The notes under the pieces are model-generated. The model searched no databases and was not told where the DNA came from. It saw only the letters and a program-made list of their open reading frames with translations. Shown piece by piece: positions 5,478-10,043 of a DNA stretch of 10,043 nucleotides. The position numbers and the translations under genes are program-made. Every line of letters begins with the position of its first letter. Within the stretch, counting starts at the first letter, position 1. The DNA is from Nostoc sp. CHAB 5715 (GTDB lineage Bacteria > Cyanobacteriota > Cyanobacteriia > Cyanobacteriales > Nostocaceae), in the NCBI RefSeq assembly GCF_020829685.1, contig NZ_JAIVFR010000152.1:1-10043 (forward strand). The letters are read 5' to 3'.

Positions 5478-7691
5478 ATGACTGCAATCTCCCCGAAGGC
5501 ATCTTCAGCGCTTCCCGATTTTTCTGAAGGAATTCAATATTTTGGTGAAGCTTTACCAGACTTTGAAACTTATGGCGCAACACCTGCTATAGAGTCAGGC
5601 AAAATAGCGATCGCATCTCCCACAGAACCGAATGCAGTATATCAAACTTTACTTGCTGCTGACGCCTTACGCTACCTAACTTTACAAGTTACTGCTAGTA
5701 AAGCTTCTGGACATCCCGGCGGATTCGCCAGCCAAGCGGAAGCTTACGCCTCTCTTGTCATGCTGGGATACAAGAACATTATTACCGAAGTCGGACACCA
5801 CGCCCCTGGATTTTATAGTGCCATGTTCTTGGATCGTTCGCTAGAGGACATGGGAATTTTTACAGTCCAACAATTGCGCGATCGCTTCCGAGAAAAGCAC
5901 GGATTATTAGGACACCTTTCCGGTTACATTCCCGGTATTCTCGCACCTGCGGGGCCTTTGGGACAAGGGCAACACTTTGCAATGGCGGCTGCACTGTTGC
6001 ACAAAGATAAGTTATTTCCCTTTACAGTTGGTGATGGTGGATTGGGTGAGCCTTATATTGTAAGTGCGATCGCACACTTCCATACAGCTTATCCTGCTGT
6101 CACCAATTTCTTGCCGGTGTTGGTGTGGAACGGTTACAGCCAAGAACATCACAGCATGGTTTCCCTCAAAACCAACGAACAGATGCAAGCATATTGGCAA
6201 GGTAACGGTTTTGATGAAATCGTGTTAGTGGATGCCAAGGATTTCGACGATCAAAACCAGCCAGGGGATTACGTTGATAGTACCGCCTTTTCTTTTGAGA
6301 AACGCCTAGCATTTACTCAAGCAGTACTTTCGGGTGTAGATCAAGCAGCGCGATCGGCGTTGGATGGTAAACTTACCGTCTTCATTATTAAACAACTCAA
6401 AGGTGCAGGAGTTCACGCGCGGGGGGCAAAATCTCACAACCTGTATCCCAAAGATACGCTGGATGCGCCGCATATTGTCAGTGCATTGCAAACCCGTGCT
6501 TTGTCTGCGGAAGCTTGGCAATTAGTCAGAACAAATGCAGAACGCGCCGGTGGTGGCCCAGCAGCAAAAACTGTGGTGACAGAATTTGAATTTCCATTAC
6601 CAGAATTAGGCGAATTACCTTTAGAAGAATATGCAGTTGGAAGTGAAGCCAAAGTTTCCACAACCGCGATGGGACGATTGGTAGGAATAGTTGGAAATAA
6701 AGATCAGAATTTCCTCGTCACCAACGCCGATGGTAACGAAGCATCAGGAATTGCCAACATCAACCAAGCATTAAAGATTATCCACCCCACAACCGACGAC
6801 TTATATAATCAAGCACCAAATGGACAAGTTTATGAACCATTGAGTGAAGATGCTTGTGCCGGTTTAGCTGCGGGTTTGGCGTTAATGGGTGCGAGAACAT
6901 TGTGGTGTTCTTACGAATCTTTTGCCATCAACGGATTACCAATTTGGCAAACTGTAACCCAAGCAATGGCAGAATTGCGGCGTCCAACTCCTTCGACTAT
7001 TACTTTATTCACAGCAGGCGCATTAGAGCAAGGGCGCAACGGTTGGACTCACCAACGTCCAGAAATTGAAGCTTACTTTGCTTCACTGATGCGAAATGGA
7101 AATGTTTTCCCATTATTTCCGCCTGATGCTAATAGTATTCAAGCTTGTTATGATTGGGCGTTGAAAACTAAGAATAAGGGAATTGTGATTACTGCAAGTA
7201 AATCGCCGTTACCAATTCGCACCACTCTAGAACAAACTCGTCAAGGGTTACGCGATGGCGCGGTGCTATTACATGAAATCGCTGGTGATAAACAAGTTGT
7301 ATTTGCTGTAATTGGTGATATGACATTAATGCCAGTATTTGAAGCTGCTGCTTTCTTAGAAACTGAAGGTATTGGAGCCAAAATAGTTACTGTAATCAAT
7401 CCTCGGCAATTGTACCGTAGCCATGATACCGCGTGGGATACCTGTTCCCAAGCCGAAGGCGGTTTCTTGGATGATGGGAAATTTGCCGAATTATTTGATG
7501 GCGATGCGTTAATTGCAGTGACTGGTGGTGCTGCGGCGATGCTGGAACCAATTTTGTTACGGAGTACAGCCAAGCGCGACACTTTTGCGTGGAAGCGTGG
7601 GGAGACTACAGCCAGTGCTGGCGAGTTGATGGCGTTTAATGGATTGACTGCTGAAGCGTTGACGAAACGTGCGATCGCGTTAGTGCATTAA
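5478..7691 (+). CDS. TPP-dependent transketolase/phosphoketolase-like enzyme
   Basis: A 737-residue thiamine-diphosphate enzyme. The N-terminal half resembles transketolase: SGHPGG (77-82), GHHAPGFYS (106-114), LLGHLSGY with His146, GPLGQG (159-164), then the TPP/Mg motif GDG (185-187) ending at Asn218. The C-terminal half resembles phosphoketolase: V-x-E-x-LSE with Glu457 as probable TPP-activating acid, SYESF (478-482), NGWTHQRPE (521-529), FPPDAN (547-552), ITASKSP, and a terminal domain. It is longer than typical transketolase (about 665) and shorter than typical phosphoketolase (about 800). It probably cleaves or transfers two-carbon units of ketose phosphates in the cytoplasm; the reaction is not proven. 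Similar proteins have, I believe, been labelled xylulose-5-phosphate 3-epimerase. I prefer the ATG at 5478, with AAAAGG 8 nt upstream, over an in-frame GTG at 5433 that would add 15 residues. Four HIP1 sites suggest a long-resident gene. Confidence 0.8.
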   Translation: MTAISPKASSALPDFSEGIQYFGEALPDFETYGATPAIESGKIAIASPTEPNAVYQTLLAADALRYLTLQVTASKASGHPGGFASQAEAYASLVMLGYKNIITEVGHHAPGFYSAMFLDRSLEDMGIFTVQQLRDRFREKHGLLGHLSGYIPGILAPAGPLGQGQHFAMAAALLHKDKLFPFTVGDGGLGEPYIVSAIAHFHTAYPAVTNFLPVLVWNGYSQEHHSMVSLKTNEQMQAYWQGNGFDEIVLVDAKDFDDQNQPGDYVDSTAFSFEKRLAFTQAVLSGVDQAARSALDGKLTVFIIKQLKGAGVHARGAKSHNLYPKDTLDAPHIVSALQTRALSAEAWQLVRTNAERAGGGPAAKTVVTEFEFPLPELGELPLEEYAVGSEAKVSTTAMGRLVGIVGNKDQNFLVTNADGNEASGIANINQALKIIHPTTDDLYNQAPNGQVYEPLSEDACAGLAAGLALMGARTLWCSYESFAINGLPIWQTVTQAMAELRRPTPSTITLFTAGALEQGRNGWTHQRPEIEAYFASLMRNGNVFPLFPPDANSIQACYDWALKTKNKGIVITASKSPLPIRTTLEQTRQGLRDGAVLLHEIAGDKQVVFAVIGDMTLMPVFEAAAFLETEGIGAKIVTVINPRQLYRSHDTAWDTCSQAEGGFLDDGKFAELFDGDALIAVTGGAAAMLEPILLRSTAKRDTFAWKRGETTASAGELMAFNGLTAEALTKRAIALVH

Positions 7692-7719
7692 AGCTGGAAT
7701 TGTTTTTAATTTTATAAGA

Positions 7720-7898
7720 AGAATTCAGAACTCAGGAGTCAGAATTCAGAATTGAATTCTGGACGACTGGGTAATGAATATTGGTTTAAAACCTTGCCCC
7801 TTGTGGGCAAAAAAAATTAAAATATTATTCCTAATTAAAACTCTATCCCTTTATGGGTAGAGTATTCTGAATTCTGAATTCTGTATTCTGACTCCTGT
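7720..7898. repeat. Inverted repeat of CAGGAGTCAGAATTCAGAATT units
   Basis: The left arm CAGGAGTCAGAATTCAGAATT (7733-7753) and the right arm (about 7870-7897, complementary, with one extra 'CAGAAT' unit) enclose about 115 bp. Short GAATTCAGAA and AGAATTCTGAATTCTG units repeat in both arms. Inside are two smaller hairpins: TTGCCC/GGGCAA (7794-7810) and CTCTATCC/GGGTAGAG (7841-7862, one wobble pair). Repeats of this 'ATTCTGAATTCTGACTCCTG' kind are widespread in Nostocales. It fills the spacer between the TPP enzyme and the toxin-antitoxin region and may mark the border of inserted DNA. Confidence 0.6.
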
Positions 7899-7958
7899 TT
7901 TATCGCCTTTTTGAGCGTTATATTTATCCATAGGCGCTATATACACGATTAATTTATT

Positions 7959-8177
7959 ATGAAATTCCAAGTAATTTTTACCTTTGATTCAGAATATAAA
8001 GGCTATGTTGCTGAGGTTCCTGAACTTCCAGGCTGCGTGAGTCAAGGCAAAACACTAGATGAGGCAGTTGAAAATATTAAAGATGCCATTACGGGATATC
8101 TCCACGTTCAAGCTAAACATGGCAAACCTTATATTGTTAAGGAATCGCAAGTGTTTATCGGGGAAGTTGTAGTATAA
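7959..8177 (+). CDS. hicB: HicB-family antitoxin (short form)
   Basis: 72 residues matching the N-terminal HicB fold: 'F-x-V-x-x-x-x-D-x-E-x-x-G-Y-V-A-x-V-P-E-L-P-G-C-x-S-Q-G-x-T-x-D-E-A' then a helix ENIKDAITGYL. This is the degraded RNase-H-like domain that covers the HicA toxin. The protein ends after this domain: there is no C-terminal helix-turn-helix or ribbon-helix-helix, so it probably cannot repress its own promoter alone. The stop codon directly abuts the hicA start, so the two are surely co-translated. Antitoxin-first order is the reverse of the classical hicA-hicB order but is common for this short form. No clear Shine-Dalgarno is seen. Confidence 0.88.
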   Translation: MKFQVIFTFDSEYKGYVAEVPELPGCVSQGKTLDEAVENIKDAITGYLHVQAKHGKPYIVKESQVFIGEVVV

Positions 8178-8396
8178 ATGGGACGTTTATCAAATATCTC
8201 CGGTAAGGAAGCTGTCAAGATTTTTGAAAAGTTTGGTTATGTATTAAATCACCAAACGGGAAGCCACATGATACTTTGGTGTGACTCAAAACCAACTTTA
8301 TCAATTCCCAATCATCGGGAATTAGCACCTGGGTTACTTAGAAGTTTGATTCGACAGGCAGGAATTACAGTTGATGAATTCCTCGAAAACAAATAA
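8178..8396 (+). CDS. hicA: HicA-family mRNA interferase toxin
   Basis: 72 residues of the HicA (YcfA-like) double-stranded-RNA-binding fold: SGKEAVKIFEKFGYVLNHQTGSHMIL, where the His of 'GSH' is the catalytic residue of the family, then 'LSIPNHRELAPGLLRSLIRQAGITVDEFL', the conserved second half (P-x-H-x-E-L-x-x-G-x-L-R-x-I-x-x-Q-A-G). HicA cleaves mRNA and tmRNA independently of ribosomes and is held by HicB (family knowledge). Full length with all key residues, so probably active. The ATG follows the hicB stop with no gap, and GGGGAAG about 12 nt upstream within hicB could serve as ribosome site. Confidence 0.9.
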   Translation: MGRLSNISGKEAVKIFEKFGYVLNHQTGSHMILWCDSKPTLSIPNHRELAPGLLRSLIRQAGITVDEFLENK

Positions 8397-8456
8397 ATTC
8401 AATTACAAGGCTCATTATATTATTCAGAATATCCCTATGAAGTTGTTGAATCATCG

Positions 8457-8488
8457 TTGTCAATCTTACAGTATCAGCCGACTATAAT
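8457..8488 (+). promoter_or_regulatory. Possible promoter of the RHH/PIN pair
   Basis: A perfect TATAAT lies at 8483-8488, about 30 nt before the ATG at 8519. TTGTCA (8457-8462) could be a -35, but the spacing is 20 bp, longer than usual. The 122-bp gap after hicA fits a separate transcription unit. Confidence 0.4.
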
Positions 8489-8518
8489 GTACTTAAGATT
8501 TTACACAAGGATAGAACC

Positions 8519-8878
8519 ATGACTGACACTCAAAAGGTGGTTCGCTTAAATTTAGATTTGTCACCTGAACTAAATCAGATACTAGACGAACTAGCAAATA
8601 AAATAGGCACAAGTAAAGGTGATGTTCTGCGTCAGGCTATAACCTTGATGCAAATCATGGTTATAGCTAAAGAGGAAACCAAAAAATTAGGAGTCCCAGA
8701 AGCAAATCAATTGATAGTGAATGAAATCATTCTCTCATCTGAACAGCAGCCAAAACCCAATGCATCAGAAGGTTTTTTAGAAACCTTTGGAAGCTGGGAA
8801 GATACACGCACCGCAGAAGAAATTGTTGATGAAATATATTCAAGTCGTACTGTAAATGATCGCAATTATAGCTTGTGA
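8519..8878 (+). CDS. Ribbon-helix-helix antitoxin paired with PIN toxin (VapB-like)
   Basis: 119 residues. The N-terminal part is a ribbon-helix-helix DNA-binding domain: strand VVRLNLDLS (7-15), helix PELNQILDELANKIG, then TSKGDVLRQAITLMQIM. A linker leads to a C-terminal toxin-wrapping tail GFLETFGSWEDTRTAEEIVDEIYSSR (85-110), typical of antitoxins for PIN toxins. It would bind and block the PIN ribonuclease and repress its own operon. AAGGATAG about 7 nt before the ATG is a good ribosome site. Its TGA overlaps the toxin's GTG start (GTGA), so translation is coupled. A decayed copy of the tail is found about 1 kb downstream. Confidence 0.82.
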   Translation: MTDTQKVVRLNLDLSPELNQILDELANKIGTSKGDVLRQAITLMQIMVIAKEETKKLGVPEANQLIVNEIILSSEQQPKPNASEGFLETFGSWEDTRTAEEIVDEIYSSRTVNDRNYSL

Positions 8879-9276
8879 ATTATTTACTCGACACTGATAC
8901 ATGTATTTATTGGCTTAAGGGTCGCCAGCCAGTCAGAGATAAATTATTAGCAGTCGGATGGGATGAAGTATGCATTTGTGTCATCACTGCTGCTGAATTG
9001 TATTATGGTGCATACAATTCTAATCGAGTTTCAGAAAACTTAGGTAATGCAGAAGACTTTATTCAAAACTTATCCGTCTTATCTTTAACTGATCCTGCTC
9101 TTAGAAAGTATGGTGAATTAAAAGCAGAACTCCGTAGAATAGGGCAAACAATTGCTGAATTTGATTTACTAATTGCTAGTGTTGCACTTGCAGAAAACTA
9201 CACTTTAGTAACAAACAATACTCGTCACTACGAACGCATCAACGGATTAAAACTGGAAAACTGGACTCTGCTTTAA
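8875..9276 (+). CDS. vapC: PIN-domain ribonuclease toxin (VapC-like)
   Basis: 133 residues, full length for VapC. Metal-binding acidic residues are in place: Asp6 and Asp8 in LLDTDTCIYWL, Glu41 in TAAELYYG, Asp97 in AEFDLLIASVA. The closing motif LVTNNTRHYERI (111-122) has Asn at 114-115, as in many VapC proteins. These toxins cut tRNA or rRNA with Mg2+ (family knowledge); the target is unknown here. The GTG start overlaps the antitoxin stop by 4 bp. All key residues are present, so it is likely active. Confidence 0.9.
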   Translation: MNYLLDTDTCIYWLKGRQPVRDKLLAVGWDEVCICVITAAELYYGAYNSNRVSENLGNAEDFIQNLSVLSLTDPALRKYGELKAELRRIGQTIAEFDLLIASVALAENYTLVTNNTRHYERINGLKLENWTLL

Positions 9277-9425
9277 AAACTCAACATTAGTTAGTCCCGT
9301 AGGCTGTATTATGCTGTCCCTAACCCAGCATCCTCAGTTTAATCGCAAATAAAATTTACTGTGCAATGCCATAAAATGGCAAAAACTGCCATAATGTAGA
9401 AAAACAGATTCAAAAACTAATACTT
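9277..9425. other. Spacer between vapC and parD, with a degenerate palindrome
   Basis: After vapC comes ATGCTG (9311-9316) / CAGCAT (9326-9331), a 6-bp stem in a GTAGGCTGTATTATGCTG... sequence that looks like a worn cyanobacterial palindromic repeat. The ParD operator follows. No T-run terminator is seen. Confidence 0.4.
9367..9395 (+). promoter_or_regulatory. Palindromic operator/promoter of the ParD-like gene
   Basis: TGCCAT (9367-9372), ATGGCA (9376-9381) and TGCCAT (9387-9392) form two overlapping palindromes, the first perfect with a 3-bp centre, the second with a 5-bp centre. The outer sites are 20 bp apart, two turns of the helix. CATAAT (9390-9395), a likely -10 box, overlaps the last site, so a bound RHH dimer pair would block transcription. 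The start codon is about 30 nt further on. This fits autorepression by the encoded RHH protein. Confidence 0.55.
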
Positions 9426-9656
9426 GTGAAAAGTATCAATATTTCCTTACCTGACACCATGCGAACTTATATAGAAGAACAGGTAGCTCAAGGTGGTTAC
9501 AGCAGTGTCAGCGAATATTTTCGTGAATTAGTGCGACAAGATCAAAAGCAGAGAGCAAATGAACGTCTAGAAACAATGCTTCTGGAAGGATTAAACTCTG
9601 GGAATGCAACAGAAATGACTGTTCAAGATTGGGAAGATATTCGTCAAACAATCTGA
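9426..9656 (+). CDS. parD: ParD-like ribbon-helix-helix antitoxin (probably orphan)
   Basis: 76 residues, read from a GTG. MKSINISLPDTMRTYIEEQV (strand plus first helix) and GGYSSVSEYFRELVRQDQK (the 'G-x-Y-x-x-x-S-E-Y-x-R-x-L-x-R' pattern) are characteristic of ParD/CC2985-type antitoxins. The tail LETMLLEGLNSGNATEMTVQDWEDIRQ is the usual ParE-binding part. It should bind DNA at the palindromes 35-60 bp upstream. Normally parE follows within a few bases, but here only a short broken remnant does. Protein length is close to the family's usual 80-90; the C-terminus may be slightly shortened. Confidence 0.85.
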   Translation: MKSINISLPDTMRTYIEEQVAQGGYSSVSEYFRELVRQDQKQRANERLETMLLEGLNSGNATEMTVQDWEDIRQTI

Positions 9657-9662
9657 GAAAAA

Positions 9663-9744
9663 ATGAACAAACATCAACGTGCAATTTAGTCTTCATGCTG
9701 CAATAGACCTTGAATTAATATTTGATGAAGACTCAGAACTATAA
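9663..9744 (+). pseudogene. ParE-like toxin remnant
   Basis: Directly after the ParD-like gene, an ATG at 9663 opens MNKHQRAI and stops. Shifting one base gives, from 9679, VQFSLHAAIDLELIFDEDSEL and a stop at 9744. 'F-S-x-x-A-x-x-D-L-x-x-I' is the N-terminal signature of ParE/RelE toxins. Only about 25 of about 95 codons remain, and a frameshift separates the start from the motif. The toxin is therefore inactive. The match is short, so this rests also on position next to parD. Confidence 0.45.
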
Positions 9745-9776
9745 CTTATTTTGCAAATCATCAATTTCTTCAAGTT

Positions 9777-9858
9777 TGAAATCTTTGGAAGTTAAGAATA
9801 CATACACAGCAGAAGAAATTAGTCGGACTGTAAGCGATCGCAATCACCCTACGTGCTG
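9777..9858 (+). pseudogene. Decayed copy of the RHH antitoxin tail
   Basis: The DNA here aligns with the 3' end of the upstream RHH antitoxin gene (about 8780-8868). GAAATCTTTGGAAG (9779-9792) matches GAAACCTTTGGAAG, and the block CAGCAGAAGAAATT (9827 side, about 9807-9820) matches CCGCAGAAGAAATT. AGTCGGACTGTAAGCGATCG then matches AGTCGTACTGTAAATGATCG. Between the last two blocks 18 bp (six codons, VDEIYS) are missing, and a net 2-base loss upstream shifts the frame. The end reads TAEEISRTVSDRNHPTC then TGA. No N-terminal RHH domain precedes it, so it cannot work. Confidence 0.65.
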
Positions 9859-9994
9859 AACCCAGCCTAACCTCATCGGCTACTCAGTGTTTTTTGTCTA
9901 AGTCCCTTCAACAAATAAACCGTACTTTTAGCTTCTCAGCAATGATTACCGATAGACTAAAATTGGTAAATAAGTCTTTTATGAAATCACCACT

Positions 9995-10043
9995 ATGCAA
10001 GTTAATAATCTTACCATTGATGAACTTAAAGCCCTGATTCGAG
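9995..10043 (+). CDS. Start of a small unknown protein (partial)
   Basis: An ATG at 9995 opens MQVNNLTIDELKALIR, still open at the window edge. The pattern 'NLTxDELKALI' resembles the start of short cyanobacterial proteins often found beside RelE/ParE-type toxins, so this may be another antitoxin. With 16 codons this is only a suggestion. Confidence 0.4.
   Translation, partial: MQVNNLTIDELKALIR

Larger units (their letters stand above)
9657..9994. other. Non-coding stretch of decayed toxin-antitoxin genes
   Basis: A gap of 338 bp after the ParD-like gene with no intact gene. The first half carries a ParE-like fragment and the middle a damaged antitoxin tail. From about 9860 to 9994 the DNA is AT-rich, with TAAAAT at 9958-9963 as the only promoter-like box before the next start codon. 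Confidence 0.55.

Noticed and set aside
7241..7582. 113-residue minus-strand reading frame inside the TPP-enzyme gene
   Set aside because: Antisense shadow of a well-conserved coding region; low-complexity Ala/Ser/Pro composition follows from the codons of the real gene.
5478..7691. Calling the gene a classical phosphoketolase (xfp) or transketolase (tkt)
   Set aside because: Signatures of both families are mixed and the length fits neither, so a firm name would overstate what the sequence shows.
7794..7817. TTGCCC/GGGCAA hairpin followed by a run of A as terminator of the TPP-enzyme gene
   Set aside because: An intrinsic terminator needs a T-run after the hairpin in the direction of transcription. 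Here the plus strand has A's, and on the minus strand the T's come before the hairpin.
7720..7898. CRISPR-like array from the repeated GAATTCTG units
   Set aside because: Units are short, adjacent and inverted between the arms, with no regular unique spacers and no cas genes nearby.
9981..10037. ATG at 9981 as an alternative start near the right edge
   Set aside because: This frame meets a stop (TGA at 10035-10037) after 18 codons, while the ATG at 9995 stays open and gives a familiar-looking N-terminus.

Overview
The window looks like chromosomal DNA of a filamentous, Nostoc-like cyanobacterium. The palindrome GCGATCGC (HIP1) occurs at least 12 times in 10 kb. A CrtO-type carotenoid ketolase, a DUF2993/LmeA-like protein and an SDR next to a TPR lipoprotein are typical cyanobacterial genes. 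The intergenic spaces hold hairpin repeats of kinds common in Nostocales. No rRNA, tRNA or CRISPR array was seen.

Left part (1-2500): the 5' end of an RmlD-like SDR reductase and a TPR lipoprotein lie on the minus strand. A 628-bp repeat-rich gap follows, with a strong hairpin inside a small inverted-repeat element. Next comes a plus-strand secreted protein made almost only of three CBM42/AbfB-like beta-trefoil units. Its downstream spacer is filled by a 177-bp MITE-like element flanked by GTAAA direct repeats.

Middle (2505-7691): a minus-strand pair, a DUF2993 (LmeA-like) lipid-binding protein followed by a CrtO-like beta-carotene ketolase. Across a spacer, a 737-residue TPP enzyme runs on the plus strand. 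Its N-terminal half reads like transketolase and its C-terminal half like phosphoketolase.

Right part (7692-10043): an accessory toxin-antitoxin cluster, all on the plus strand. It holds a HicBA pair with the antitoxin first, an RHH-antitoxin/PIN-toxin (VapBC-like) pair overlapping by 4 bp, and a ParD-like antitoxin behind a palindromic operator. The ParD gene is followed by a short ParE-like remnant instead of an intact toxin, and then by a frameshifted, partly deleted copy of the tail of the upstream RHH antitoxin. The first codons of a further gene end the window. This part looks like a site of repeated gain and decay of stability modules. The metabolic genes to the left show no evident functional link with it.
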